A DNA stretch of 64,000 bases. It comes from Saccharina japonica (Eukaryota; Sar; Phaeophyceae; Laminariales; Laminariaceae). Positions 27,701-36,110 of the stretch are shown here, piece by piece. The notes below the pieces were generated by a model that was not told the DNA's origin, did not search any database, and saw nothing but the letters and a program-made list of their open reading frames with translations. The position numbers were made by a program, and so were the translations under genes. Position 1 is the first letter of the stretch. Every line of letters starts with the position of its first letter. The stretch covers positions 124,001 to 188,000 of the forward strand of contig MEHQ01003657.1 of assembly GCA_008828725.1 (NCBI GenBank), in the 5' to 3' direction.

Positions 27701-28247
27701 GTACCCTGTCGGAATCCCTGCCTTGTACGGATGGTGGCTTGTACGCAATCGCCGGTCCTTGAAAAGAGCAGACAGGGAAATGGTGGCGCACCTTCAACAC
27801 TTCCGTGGTCTATGGGCCGCCTATACTCCGTCTTCATACTTTTATGAGGTGGTGGAATGCTGCCGCCGGATTGTGCTCACTGGCGCAGCGGTGTTCATTC
27901 TGCCGAACAGTACTGACCAGGTCGCCATTGTGCTCATTCTCGCGGTGATATTTTTGTTTGTATCGGAGTCTCTTTCCCCGTTTGAAATCAAGTACGACAT
28001 GTGGCTCTACCGCTGGGGCAACGGGACCATCCTGGGAAGCATGTATGTGGCACTTCTCATGAAAATCGAGCTGACGGGAGCAGAAAGCAAAACTTCGAGG
28101 GCCATCACGGCTATGCTCATCGTCGCGAACGCTTTCATGCTTTTCACCGTAGTTGTGCAGGCTGCTCTCTTGGTCAAACGAATTTACCTAGCCAGGAGAA
28201 TTAGTGCCGTACAAAGTGCCCCCTCGACGTTCGTTCATGCTCTGTAG
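682..28247 (+). CDS. Giant beta-helix (Pmp-type) / cysteine-rich / multi-pass membrane surface protein, 5' partial, 16 exons
   Basis: Spliced gene built by hand: exons 682-762, 2410-2493, 3469-3552, 5772-5852, 6901-6981, 8660-8743, 10138-10221, 12179-12262, 13702-13779, 16190-16270, 17731-17808, 18846-19178, 19884-20071, 20985-21273, 25506-25786 and 27261-28247. All introns are GT-AG and all joins keep one frame, giving 991 residues plus a partial first codon. Residues 1 to about 470 are about 15 beta-helix coils resembling chlamydial Pmp repeats; about 474-600 are cysteine-rich with a GCC2/GCC3 (ephrin-receptor-like) signature; the remainder has about eight hydrophobic segments. Family knowledge: stramenopile genomes carry large proteins of this layout, with an extracellular beta-helix anchored by a multi-pass domain; the ligand and function are not established. 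Inference: a cell-surface adhesion, recognition or sensing protein. The 5' end, signal peptide and promoter lie outside the window or were not found. A single locus is much likelier than several genes because phases and domain order agree throughout. Confidence 0.85.
2410..2493 (+). CDS. Exon: beta-helix coil 2
   Basis: 84 bp, acceptor CTACAG, donor GTGAGA, phase 1-1. The coil ends LSGTSNFHHNSAVVEDAG. The first bases of the following intron resemble those after the next coil exon (GTGAGACTGAG versus GTGAGACCGAG), which fits tandem duplication of exon plus intron. Confidence 0.88.
3469..3552 (+). CDS. Exon: beta-helix coil 3
   Basis: 84 bp, acceptor ATGCAG, donor GTGAGA, phase 1-1. The coil ends CYGQSSFVNNSAGRYGG; the N-N-S in it is a possible N-glycosylation site, as expected for a secreted segment. 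Confidence 0.9.
5360..5475 (+). repeat. Dispersed repeat R1, copy 1
   Basis: Shares with 49800-49910 the order TGTGACCACA, CTCTAGGAT, CACTGGGTGT, TGGTTGAGTAGAA and GGTTTAATGTGAAGA, then ACACACAC. Intronic, non-coding. Confidence 0.55.
5772..5852 (+). CDS. Exon: beta-helix coil 4
   Basis: 81 bp, acceptor TTATTAG, donor GTAAGC, phase 1-1. The coil ends FDNRTLFMDNSARRSGG. The 2.2-kb intron before it shows no further coil exon. Confidence 0.88.
6004..6232. mobile_element. MITE family 1, copy B, diverged (229 bp)
   Basis: Left end ACGCATCCTACGGTAAAG, right end with CTTCTATCGCAGCACGAGT. The centre keeps family blocks such as GGGTTAAGGAGCCCGA and AAAAGTGCT. It lies in the intron between coils 4 and 5 and is an older copy. 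Confidence 0.7.
6901..6981 (+). CDS. Exon: beta-helix coil 5
   Basis: 81 bp, acceptor CCTGCAG, donor GTGAGA, phase 1-1. The coil ends FAGETNFTHNYAVLDGG, with the usual F-x-x-N core and closing Gly-Gly that spans the splice junction. Confidence 0.9.
8455..8515. repeat. Probable fragment of MITE family 1
   Basis: Contains AGCTCCTCAAGTGAGACGCC and then GCGCCACATCTACCATAACA, in the order and spacing of the internal hairpin and right end of family 1. The left half is not recognisable. Confidence 0.4.
8660..8743 (+). CDS. Exon: beta-helix coil 6
   Basis: 84 bp, acceptor CTCGCAG, donor GTAAGG, phase 1-1. The coil ends ISGLTSILDNSAGNNGG, one of the closest matches to the consensus. Confidence 0.92.
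10138..10221 (+). CDS. Exon: beta-helix coil 7
   Basis: 84 bp, acceptor TCCGCAG, donor GTGAGG, phase 1-1. The coil ends IDGETSFTRNTAGGNGG. It is too short and too closely followed by a stop in the intron to show up as a long open frame. Confidence 0.9.
10879..10935 (-). repeat. Dispersed repeat R1, short copy
   Basis: Contains GAACACCCAGCAGTGTCTGT and GCCGATTCTTCACCC, the complement of the core of R1 at 49840. Confidence 0.5.
11715..11768 (+). pseudogene. Possible relic coil exon
   Basis: A 54-bp stretch between GGCAG and GTAACG reads GAVTTIDERNTSLDYASD, which resembles a shortened coil (compare TSFLDNSAYD in the exon at 13702). Its phases are 0-0 instead of 1-1, so inclusion between its neighbours would shift the frame. 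It sits midway in the long 10222-12178 intron, where regular spacing would place a coil. Best read as a decayed exon; chance resemblance is possible. Confidence 0.35.
12179..12262 (+). CDS. Exon: beta-helix coil 8
   Basis: 84 bp, acceptor GGACAG, donor GTGAGA, phase 1-1. The coil ends IAGITTFRENVAKWLGG. The usual N-S-A is N-V-A here. Confidence 0.88.
12695..12805 (-). repeat. Dispersed repeat R2, diverged copy
   Basis: Shares with the 24655 copy the order ATAGGTTTC, GGTTTTC, GAG-T-ATCA and CATGC-GCACA. Intronic. Confidence 0.4.
13702..13779 (+). CDS. Exon: beta-helix coil 9
   Basis: 78 bp (26 residues, a short coil), acceptor CTTGCAG, donor GTAATG (weaker than its neighbours), phase 1-1. 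The coil ends MNGITSFLDNSAYDGG. Confidence 0.88.
15150..15610. repeat. Decayed CCGCACCG-rich stretch
   Basis: Scattered ACCGCACCG, ACTGCACCGCACCGCAGCG, CCGGCCGCACTAC and GCGCGGTGCGG motifs at irregular distances in the intron before coil 10. It looks like an old relative of the array at 58 kb. Confidence 0.4.
16190..16270 (+). CDS. Exon: beta-helix coil 10
   Basis: 81 bp, acceptor GGCGCAG, donor GTATGT, phase 1-1. The coil ends IDGHAKFSGNSASHDGG. It follows the longest intron among the coil exons (2.4 kb), in which I find no other coil. Confidence 0.88.
17731..17808 (+). CDS. Exon: beta-helix coil 11
   Basis: 78 bp, acceptor ATATAG, donor GTACGA (weak), phase 1-1. The coil ends ILGEVEVSSNTALNGG. 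It is the most diverged accepted coil, but phase and boundaries fit. Confidence 0.78.
18846..19178 (+). CDS. Exon: four uninterrupted beta-helix coils
   Basis: 333 bp, acceptor TTTCAG, donor GTGAGA, phase 1-1. It carries about four coils in a row with F-x-x-N and G-G-A-[IL] motifs: FLGTTSFIGNSAVLVGGAL, VIDTSFVSNEAGSGGAI, FERCAFDNNSADNGGAL and VRDSVLHHNFA. The later coils look more like bacterial Pmp repeats than those of the single-coil exons. Either introns were lost here or this block is the ancestral part from which single-coil exons were copied. Confidence 0.92.
19884..20071 (+). CDS. Exon: last beta-helix coils
   Basis: 188 bp, acceptor TTGCAG (phase 1), donor GTGAGG (phase 0). It begins ASGGALFNIGPLEIKHTVFS and ends in an acidic segment, CSPDEYNDFDH. 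Joined to the next exon it leads directly into DNAGDCRFDVVCEGC. The open frame continues past the donor into a MITE in the intron; that extension is not part of the protein. Confidence 0.85.
20114..20343. mobile_element. MITE family 1, copy C (230 bp), inverted
   Basis: Ends ACGCGTGCTACGATAGAG and CTCTATCGTAGCATGCAT. Flanked by CTGCTC (20108-20113) and CTGCTT (20344-20349), a 6-bp target duplication with one mismatch. Inserted 42 bp downstream of the donor site of the exon ending at 20071, so it is intronic. Confidence 0.85.
20575..20783. mobile_element. Small inverted-repeat element carrying TTAGGG repeats (209 bp)
   Basis: Left end ACATTATTTGACTTTTTCG and right end complementary to ACATTGTTTGACTTGTTCG; about 20 of 22 terminal positions pair. 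Next to the ends are TGTCGCGGCATGTCGCG-type palindromes. The centre (about 20655-20685) is three telomere-like TTAGGG units. It lies in the intron between 20071 and 20985. No clear target duplication. Confidence 0.7.
20985..21273 (+). CDS. Exon: cysteine-rich GCC2/GCC3-like module
   Basis: 289 bp, acceptor TAACAG (phase 0), donor GTAAGT (phase 1). It starts DNAGDCRFDVVCEGCFDGCEV, passes LLPGYFRISSSSRDIMECY and ends CIGGENPLGYCATGYTGP. The P-G-Y-[FW]-R and G-Y-x-G-P signatures with regular cysteines are typical of ephrin-receptor-like (GCC2/GCC3) modules that link beta-helices to membrane domains in protist surface proteins. The cysteines probably form disulfides outside the cell. Confidence 0.88.
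22530..22980. repeat. Diverged tandem duplication
   Basis: Two units about 220-260 bp apart share blocks in the same order: AACTCGGGCGCAACAT (about 22545 and 22760), CGCTTTTCCC, CCACTGAACAATACC (about 22626 and 22888), then TTGATARGTCGAA and a TACCACC end. Intronic, non-coding. Confidence 0.65.
23100..24480 (+). mobile_element. LINE 3' remnant (nuclease-domain non-LTR retrotransposon), 5' truncated
   Basis: The + strand encodes the C-terminal part of a reverse-transcriptase polyprotein, spread over all three frames by several frameshifts. Recognisable blocks are QTRLSTGAGGLGLPSTEAGR (from about 23218), ILESWLEWALEAQGD, a zinc-knuckle-like CTCCDAVDVGTRHARIC (about 23850-23901) and EPFTADRNPRMDIVVRRGR followed by SILLGVTHADPQAQVHL. 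The C-C-H-C cluster followed by a PD-(D/E)XK-like motif is what restriction-like-endonuclease LINEs (R2/NeSL group) have. One expected acidic residue appears as Gly in LLGVTH. The RT core itself is absent. It sits inside the 4.2-kb intron of the surface-protein gene, same strand, and is dead. Confidence 0.7.
24655..24775 (-). repeat. Dispersed repeat R2
   Basis: On the minus strand it reads TTTGCCATCCGAAAATGTG, CAGCATGAGCTCCAACGTTG and then CCTATGCGCAAAGTTTAAC. The same series occurs at 57465-57590 on the plus strand and partly at 58785-58870. Family unknown; short, non-coding, SINE- or MITE-like. Confidence 0.65.
25506..25786 (+). CDS. Exon: end of cysteine-rich module plus first membrane segment
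   Basis: 281 bp, acceptor ATGTAG (phase 1), donor GTATGA (phase 0). The codon rebuilt across the 4.2-kb intron is Tyr, giving GYTGP then YCAVCAENYTPG, exactly the continuation expected of the module. Then comes CHKCSTAHRQ and a hydrophobic segment (IGLASALVIFASLAAVWLV). A basic loop and an amphipathic stretch ending VVVLQIITQ lead into the last exon. Confidence 0.9.
27261..28247 (+). CDS. Last exon: multi-pass membrane domain and stop codon
   Basis: 987 bp, acceptor TTTCAG, phase 0, stop TAG at 28245-28247. It begins FTEIAGAVFPDEYEEFL. Hydrophobic segments include LLIATLGPIVVLSVVFAIPY, SAGLFFLFFVYSSVSFTIF, YAGVMIFVYPVGIPALYGWW, IVLTGAAVFIL, VAIVLILAVIFLFV, GTILGSMYVALLM and MLIVANAFMLFTVVVQAALL. 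A charged patch (RNRRSLKRADREMVAHLQ) lies between the third and fourth. The layout resembles TRP-like membrane domains found at the C terminus of stramenopile surface proteins; channel activity is not shown by the sequence. The frame is open further upstream to 27213, but the intron acceptor and join define the true exon start. Confidence 0.92.
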   Translation, partial: FTEIAGAVFPDEYEEFLSKTIPDSLDIGAMLQNFCLVTTDFYDRLLIATLGPIVVLSVVFAIPYVVEKSKRSAAIVDPMVSVKLMPWSAGLFFLFFVYSSVSFTIFQTFVCEDLDDGNAYLRADYSIICWSKTHDLYRTYAGVMIFVYPVGIPALYGWWLVRNRRSLKRADREMVAHLQHFRGLWAAYTPSSYFYEVVECCRRIVLTGAAVFILPNSTDQVAIVLILAVIFLFVSESLSPFEIKYDMWLYRWGNGTILGSMYVALLMKIELTGAESKTSRAITAMLIVANAFMLFTVVVQAALLVKRIYLARRISAVQSAPSTFVHAL

Positions 28248-30765
28248 ATGCGGAAAACTTTGCGAATACGGGTTGCGCAGACGAACAACCGGGCACGGTT
28301 GACCTTGATTGGATTATCGGCTTCAGTACTGGTATCCAAGTTGGAGTATTTAGGTATGTATTGCGCTGGCGGCCCCGGTGGAATGACAGGTGAATCTCGT
28401 CCCTGTTATAGTCAAGGCCGTGGGTTCGAGCCCCCCCCCCCCGAGTGCATGCTCGTAGGGGATTTTCTAGCTAAAAACAACTTGACTAGCGGAAAGCGCG
28501 AGAGCGTGAGTTAGCAAATTTCGATGAAAATCGACGACCGTTGGGAATGCAGAACCCTCTGCGCGGTAGAGGTCAAGGCACGAACCGTAATAGGGAGGAG
28601 GGAGAGGAGCCTGCTCTGTGACCCCGGATCTGAGTTACGACTATGGAGGGAGAGAGACAGAAGTGCAAAGATAACACATGGGATGGAGAGAAAAAACAAA
28701 TGTTCACAGGTTGCCAGAATCCCCCACCCCCCTGTACAATGTGGGCGTTTACAAATCGATGTGGGTACAGTCAACAGTGTACCAAACCCTCAGGGTGTCA
28801 ACGAGTTCTCAATTCGAATGAATATTAGTGTGCGACATAGTTCAAAGTACCCGCGAGGATTGTTGTATACCCACATTGGGCAAGCGCGGGGTGCCGGCCA
28901 CTGTATTGTTGAGTATGAACGTAGCGGTATTGACATTATACAATCAAGTTTTTTCAGGCGGCACAAACCGTATGTTCTGGAAAAAGTATGGCTCTACAAG
29001 TCATGGTGACATTAAATATTGATAATAGGTCTCGTGTTCGGGAAAACTGCATTGGTCACGTTCTTGATAAGGCAACACGTCAGGGTTTCGGACTCGGCTG
29101 CATATGCCGTCGTTCCCCGAACGTACGCGGTGATACGGATATAACCTTTTGTTTTGGTATGGTTGGGGAGTCGGTCACGTTTCCAAAACGGTTGCTCTAG
29201 CAATATGTTGGGTACAGCATGCGCGCGTTAGTGTTTCGTGGTACGAGGGTAGTTCCTAACGGGAAATTAATCTACGCGGGGTCCAAGACTATCTTGCTCG
29301 CCAAGCAGCTTGCGTCGCTGCACGTTTCAAAACTGCCATATGTGGGGTGATATGTGATGCTTGGCTCATGATTGTACGTTTCTCGCCACACATCTTGCCG
29401 GCCGACCTGCTCGCACAATCCAATCGGCGCGAATAGGACACGGAGCGAGGTACAACCAGCATGCTTGAGCTCGCTGTGTCTATTTTGTATTCACCTGTTT
29501 GCTTGATTAGTAAAGCATCTGCCAGTGGCTTAACTCGTAGCAGAAGATGCGCTTTCTGCAGCAAAATAATAATCAACGTTTGGCGCTAACTGTTGGGGCG
29601 TGCTCGACATGGCGGCTGATGGGCCAGACAAGCAACAGGTGGTGTCCCTGTTTCATGTGGGCGTGTAATAGGGCATATGATCGTCGCATGTATGCAAAAT
29701 TGTTGTTCTGCTACCACCCCCAATGCCGGCCCAACGGCAGCCTAACTGTCTCGCAACAGTTGGCCAGTGGCTATCCCACAGCCGTTTGGATGTCAGCATG
29801 TCGATATCGCACAAGCGTCGACAGGGGGCCGGGCGTGCGAGTCTTCGAGAGGCACAGAGTTGAGAAACGTACCTAGCGAACTATGACTCATCTTATTTTC
29901 TTTACGTGCGACGCGTGTCATTTCCGGATGCGGCTGCTGTGCATACTCAACCGCGCTGCCTTCAGCAGATGCGCGTACTTCGTGGCACACGAGTCGCGAT
30001 ACACCCGGGACCCAAACGGCGGGGTCCGTGTGTCAGACGTAGGGGCAAGGGCACACAACAACAAAATACCAAACGACACGACACTGCTAGTGAAGAACAA
30101 ATCATCAGTGAGACTGGGGTTCTGGACAAGTTGAATAAAAACAAGCAGTTTGTTACCTTAGCCATCTCCCTTTCTGGGTGTCGGGTTTAGTTTTAACGTG
30201 CTCCCTTCGTAGGTACAGCTTCTAATCGACTTGGGATATTAAAGCTTGCACATAAACGCGGGGAGGGGGGGTTGGGCCAACAAAGCTAGTGGTCAGGATT
30301 CAAGGAAAATACGGTGAAGTCAAGTCAATATACAAATCATCTTCTGTCGTGCTGTTGTGCAAAAGAAGAGGAGACCCCAAGCCACAGTAGGCTGGGTGAG
30401 CATGTTGCTCGTGTGATGTACCAGGGGAGCCGATCAACATTGCAAGGCTGGAGAGAGGCCGTCCTGCAGGCAGCTGCCCTCGGAATATATAGCAGCAGCA
30501 GCACTACAAATTCGCGGGCATCAGCTCGGAGCATCGTCTCCACACTACTACCACCGCCATCCTACGTACTATTTTTTGTTAAATACTTGTGCTGTGTTAT
30601 GTACCATATGATAATACGTACCAGGTAGGGATTAATTGCGTCGGCTACGTATCATATTACACTAGAACCCAGGTACATCAAGCCTTCGTTTGTTTCGGAG
30701 CACACGATGGTCTCATATGAATACTGCTGTACACTAGATAGCCAGCTCAGCGCTCAGCGCCCCTG
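28248..30765. other. Intergenic, no gene recognised
   Basis: Downstream of the surface-protein stop. Several open frames of 80-160 codons exist, but none shows a domain, a start context or homologous repeats that I recognise. A C-run at about 28429-28441 follows the tRNA-type B-box GGTTCGAGCCC; no full tRNA fold is present. Confidence 0.5.
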
Positions 30766-31058
30766 TGTTGGTTATATAGCATAGACCACTGGCCTACTCA
30801 GTCACCAAAAGGGTTCGTTGATTATCACCTTGCTGCATTGATCGCCGGGGCACTCCCCTCGCCACGGACTAGTGTCCAGGAAGGAGCAGACTATCTAACC
30901 ATTCATATTGTCTCCAGCGCGCACGCTCGAAAATAACAAATTATGAAATCGGCGGGATTCGAACCCCCGACCCTCCCTTGGGAATTACATAGCACTACCC
31001 ACTGAACCACGAATTCACGTGACTGAGTAGGCCAGTGGTCTATGCTATATAACCAACA
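30766..31058. repeat. Perfect 40-bp inverted repeat flanking a tRNA-like sequence
   Basis: Positions 30766-30805 are the exact reverse complement of 31019-31058 (arm core CATAGACCACTGGCCTACTC). The 213-bp spacer contains the tRNA-like relic at its right side. No target duplication is evident outside the arms. This could be a non-autonomous element or a hairpin-forming duplication. Confidence 0.85.
30945..31016 (-). pseudogene. tRNA-Gly-like relic (72 nt)
   Basis: On the minus strand: acceptor stem GAATTCG pairs with CGATTTC at 6 of 7 positions, A-box-like TGGTTCAGTGGG at its normal place, and a perfect B-box GGTTCGAATCC in a T-arm with 4 of 5 pairs. Total length is exactly 72 nt. The anticodon arm (loop ATTCCCA or TTCCCAA) does not pair, so it is probably not a working tRNA. 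It may keep an internal pol III promoter. Confidence 0.6.
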
Positions 31059-32021
31059 GTACAGTATAGAGCCATTTGGCCTGTTCCCGGTCGCTCTCGA
31101 GGGGTAAGGGTAGGCCGACGACCGTCGGAGAACGCGGGATCATGGATATAACACCGAGCAGAGGTATTTACATAGCCGGGGAATAGCAAGGCGCTTTGAG
31201 TTATATCCGTGCTGCATTCCTGCGTACATTCGTATTTTCTGTGAATTTGTCTTGGTATCAGGCCTATTGTAGCCGACTAATATAGGAATCCCTGTTTCAT
31301 GTTGGACCTGACGGCCCGGCCCCTTGACACAGATACCAAGGTTTTTAATTTCATAACTAACAATCGTTTTAAAACGATAGTTGCAACATAAAATCACTTG
31401 GTATTCTGTGTGGACGGCCTTGCCTTGTCCGTCCTTTCCGACGTTAAACAGGGTGGGCCGACATTAGTTACGAGTGGCCCGGCATCAAGCAATCTTCCCA
31501 CAAACATGGACTACGGTGTGCACCAGAACGCAGTAGATACGTACATACACATTAATACGCAGCTTTCGACTGTAAAACATATATAAATGTATGGAAAAAA
31601 ATCCTCTTGCCTCTCCTTGGTCGGTGGGCGGGAGAAACATTTATATGTATCAGCTCCTGAATGATAGATGAGAGGTATATTTGTCCTTGGCAGTGCTTCT
31701 TTGGCAGGCTCGTGCAATAGCCTGTGCACCTTCAAGCGTTGCCAATACTGGCCACCCCCCCTCTTCGACGACTACCTCTGAGGCAAATTGATAAGCATTC
31801 AGTCGGCATCTAAGGAAAACGTTTTGTGTCGGTTCTGAATGAAACCGTTACTTTTGGTCAGGCGGTGTAATACTTTCGTTCTTGTGCTATGCTCTACCTA
31901 GTGGAGAGGTCACGGCCACTGCTTGGAGATTGTCGCTATGTTGCACTTGTTTCTGTCGTCATCGACGAACCCAATATTGTTACTGCGTCTGCGACTGCGC
32001 GTCAATCTATCCGAATTATTT
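31059..32021. other. Intergenic, no gene recognised
   Basis: Ordinary base composition, short open frames only. No repeat shared with the rest of the window was noticed. Confidence 0.4.
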
Positions 32022-35000
32022 TTATTTTATCTTCCGATATGGTATGTTCATAAGTTTACTCCTCCTGTGATCAGGAAGGAACTCTTCACTGTCAGCGTGT
32101 GACCGTAGCGACGCGGCAGCCCGGTCTCGTCGTATTCGAACGTCTGTCAGTCTAACCTTCCCTCCTACGCTATTAGCTAGGGTCCCTGGAGAGCACAATA
32201 CCCCTACAAGATGGGCTCGAAACCCCCGACGGTAAGTACCGTACAAATACTCCAATCTCGAGGGTCGTTCCTCAGGCTTGTGGTGTGCTCTCTCATAGCG
32301 CACCCTGGCCGGGCTGTGCCTGCGGGTGTTTCCCAGCGCTATGATAGCCAACTTGCGTGATACCACTGTTGAATCATATCTGTCATTTCGGGTGCACACC
32401 GTGTATGTGCCGATGTCCCGGTACACATGTCCAACCCCTCCTGGTCCAATACCAGTTCATGCCATGCAACATCGGGGCGTAATCGGTGAAGTTCAGCGGA
32501 AATGGCCTGGCGGGGTTCACAATGGTCGATCCTGTCCGCTAATGTGTTTCTCACCCACGGATATGCTTGGCTCGAAAACGCCACCATCTTCGCATATCTA
32601 TTCAACCTAGCATGCGCAAAGTTGTCCCGCGCGCGACTCATTCTCTTCTATATTTTTGTCCCCCAGCAGAACGCTGACGAATTGTCTTCGCGCATCAGGA
32701 TGATGTATCTAGGGTGGCACGGGCGGTTGCCCGCCTTAATGATAGCCCACGCAGTATCCATCATTGTTAACAACTCTAGCAGCTTGATGCGTAGTTCGTC
32801 CCGACTACGTACGTGAATCACTCGTAAACGGTTTCGTATTACCCGGTCGAAATCAAACCGCCACCACGCGCCTGTTTATAGGTAAAAACCGCCCGTCGCG
32901 TCCCCGGACGCGTCGGAACCAAAGTGCGGTGGTGAGGGTGTAGTTACATACAGTACAGGGAGGAGGCTAGTTTACAGTGGTTCAACTCGAGTGCCCCGTC
33001 GACGAGCACCCGCTCAACCGCTAAGTCTACATGGAACTCGGGCCTCAGCTTATTATGTGTCTCTACCCGGAATCCCGTCCAAGGATTGCTGGGTACGTGG
33101 GGTTTTTCGTGTCCTAACGGAAGCCTGGGTAGTCCTGATTGGGTCAGCATTCGCAAGAAAAAGCATTTCCTGGCAGTCTTGCTTTGCACGCGTGTACCAG
33201 TTTCCCAGTCAAGCACCGCACCGCTGATTCATGCGCCAACTGACGGGTAGGGGGGCACTGCTGCAGGAGATCTCGGGGGTGGATTTTCCTTGCAAGCGAC
33301 ATCGAGATAGTCGTGGCAACGGTATCGATCTCCCATCTTAAACCCTTTAGATATGAATCCCACGAAGAAACCTCCCGGGCGGCTAAGAGAGGGTTATAGC
33401 CTTCCTGCCTGTCTTTAAACAAGCGGAAATGGTCGGATGCTAACGTACCCGACGAGCGTAGGCACCGCCAGCCGTCTTGATATGCTGGACTTCACAAAGC
33501 AAACCATCGTCCATATTAGACTCAGAATGAAAGATATACTATATTCCGCCCCCACTACCTGGGGAAGCACGGCACCTCGCGGGAAGCGGCACGGGTATGT
33601 CGTATTCCCGCAGCGGTCGTACCGGCACATTCTGCGTCGTTAGCCGCCCCTGTTTCGACACGAGAGCGTCGGCATGTGAGGTATGGGTGTGCGTTCTTGA
33701 GGGCGTCTGAGAACAGACCAAAGAAACAAGGACTATTTGTCAAACCTCAAACTAAACGGCGGTCAACGGCCACCCAATCTTCAAAACTGTACCCGAATAC
33801 TGCGTTACGCTCCTACGTCACCACAACTTGCCTAAACTCTTCTGCGGCCTTCTTCGCAGGATACGAGCTCGCGGCAAGCAGTGTCTCACATATAAAATAC
33901 GCCCGACGAACTGTCGCAATGTTTGGCCTAGTTTTACCGGGGGCGGCGGGGTCAAAGTCGGTATCGGCGTTGATGCTCATGGATGCTTGCAAGTAGTCAA
34001 ATGACAAATAATGGATGCTACGAATCTGTGAAGGGGAAACCTCCGCTCCGAGCGGTGCCAGCCACAGTCCTGGATTCAGATGAGCTACCTTCTTGGGGAA
34101 GATGAACGCCCGTCCACGCTGGACACCCTCGTATATATTACTGATAACGTAACTATGGTTCTGGCAATGCTACGCTGGTTGCCGTAGCGTTACGCCGCAC
34201 AGATAGCAGCTTCGCCCGTCACCTGGGTAGAGATCCCGTCGTCCACGATGGCTGTCGACTGATCTACTTAAGGGAAACGCTTCACTCGCCCGAACCTAAA
34301 CTGAATTCCTTCTACACCCGCGCGCGGTAGCTGTTGGGCAAGTTTCTACTGCTTGCAAAGCTGCGACGTGTCCTTCGTCGCTAAATAAAACGGTCAGCAG
34401 TCGCTGGCAACCGCACTGAGACCGCCGGCGCCAGCTACCCCGTCCGATAGACGAGTAGATGTGTTACGACACGCGCGCAAGCAATGACACAAACCGACCA
34501 CCCTATTCTGAAGCGGCGAGCGTCGGGACAGCCCAATGGAGAACAGGGGGGGGCACTGGTAGGCAGCGCCGCCTGGTGTCTTGAGATAAAGTCGGCCACG
34601 CAGGGTCGCGATGCTTGTGTACTCGTTACCAATCGTCATCATCGGGTTAGGCGGCATTCGCAGCCTTGGCTTCGGCGGTCGCTGGCACCTTCGCGCCTTT
34701 CTGCTTCTTGGCGGGTTGTGCTGTCGCTGTGGTCGCTCTACCCCTCTTGTCGCCGACTTCCACCGCGTGACCGTCGGCGCCCATGTCCACGCGGTGGCGG
34801 TACCGGCACTTGGGCGTTTTGCACAGTCCCTTGGCGAACCGTATGCAGTCTTCGGACTCGCTGACTGGTTCATGTTTGGTCGCTTTTTTGCCTGGTGACG
34901 CTTGGCCTTTGGCGGCTACATCCGCGATGTCCAGCGCGCCCGAGTTGAGGAAACGTTTCAGTTTCGTCCAGACAGGAACCTTCGCCGGCGGGAGGTCGCG

Positions 35001-36110
35001 CACGCTTTCCGGGGGCACCCCCCGGGTCTTTACTCCCAATGCGGCGACTTGCAGATGGATGCTGCGCGACCATTCAGCCATGTCCTTGTCGATGCAGCGG
35101 GCAGCTAGGTTGGCTATGCGCGGTTGGGCGAACGCCTGCATGTACTCCCGGCTCTGGCGACTCAGCATCTTTACGCCTGCTTTGAAGCCCTTTTCCTAAA
35201 TGCGCACCCGCTTGAGGCAGCGGGTCCGCTCTGATTCTGGCCCTTCTGGTACACTCATGCGCGCTAAGGCAACCACTGCATGGGCCATGAGGCGCATCTG
35301 TGTGTATATCGGCACGTCGTCGCCCGGCCCGGCGTAACGTGGCTTGAACTCGTGGACCCGGAAGCCGGTCAGTTCCGACAGCATGGTGTGGACCTTCTTC
35401 GTCACGTTCATGCGTGAACCGATGTAGCACTGCATAAGGTACATTTCGTGATCGATCGGGATCGCTCCTGTTATGAACCAGTGGCCCCTCCGGAAGTGCT
35501 TCTCCCATTCACCATGTAGGGTACTTAGCACTGTCTTGTTATCGTATTTCCGCTTCTCTTCGAGGGCACGGGCCATGGTGGCTCGGCTGGAGTAGAAGGC
35601 GTGTGCTCCACGGCGCCGACCGAGGCCGTCGCTGTCGCCGTCGTCAGGGCCAGTGTCTGGCGACATTGCTCCGCCGGATTCGTTTATGTCGTACCCGGCG
35701 TTATCCATGTTTCGGATGCCGCGTTGGACACGTTCCAGCATGCGGAGTATGGAGGAGGACGTTTCTTCGCGTGCGAGGGCGGCCGCTTCTGCGCCCCTCT
35801 GGATGTTCGCTAGGGCTTCCTTAATAGCGGTGGAGTTCCGTTTTCTGTTGGCGCTGCGTGGGCCGTCGGGTTTCGGCTGCGCCGCTGACACCGGCGGCTC
35901 GGGCTCTTCGTTTCCATTGACGTGGTACGCCATCTGGTGACTCGTACCTCGCTTCGTTTTGTCCGGTCCGAGCCGGAACCTACCGTTTGCTTTCGTTTCA
36001 TGTTGGAGTAAAAACCAACAAGGAACAAGGAAACGCGGAACAAGAACGCCGGCATATGTGGGCGTGATGGGGAACAATCGGTGAGGGAACTCGTGTGGTC
36101 AACCATCGCT
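32022..36110 (-). mobile_element. Fossil retroelement, DIRS-like (LTR-retrotransposon kin), broken
   Basis: Minus-strand order: a gag-like region (about 34.6-36.1 kb) that includes a CCCH zinc-finger-like cluster (about 34.8 kb), a reverse-transcriptase region (about 33.4-34.0 kb) and an RNase H region (about 32.3-33.4 kb) recognised by phrases such as EIDTVATTISMSLARK, LTGKLVHACKARLPG and VRNTLADRI. That order and the RNase H style suggest DIRS/Ngaro relatives rather than Ty3, but the tyrosine recombinase expected beyond RNase H was not identified, nor were terminal repeats. The copy is broken, with several interruptions at least. The gag-like part is the best preserved, suggesting moderate age. 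Confidence 0.6.

Noticed and set aside
28365-28445. tRNA or tRNA-derived SINE (GGTTCGAGCCC B-box)
   Set aside because: No convincing A-box or cloverleaf; the C-run makes the B-box match easier by chance.
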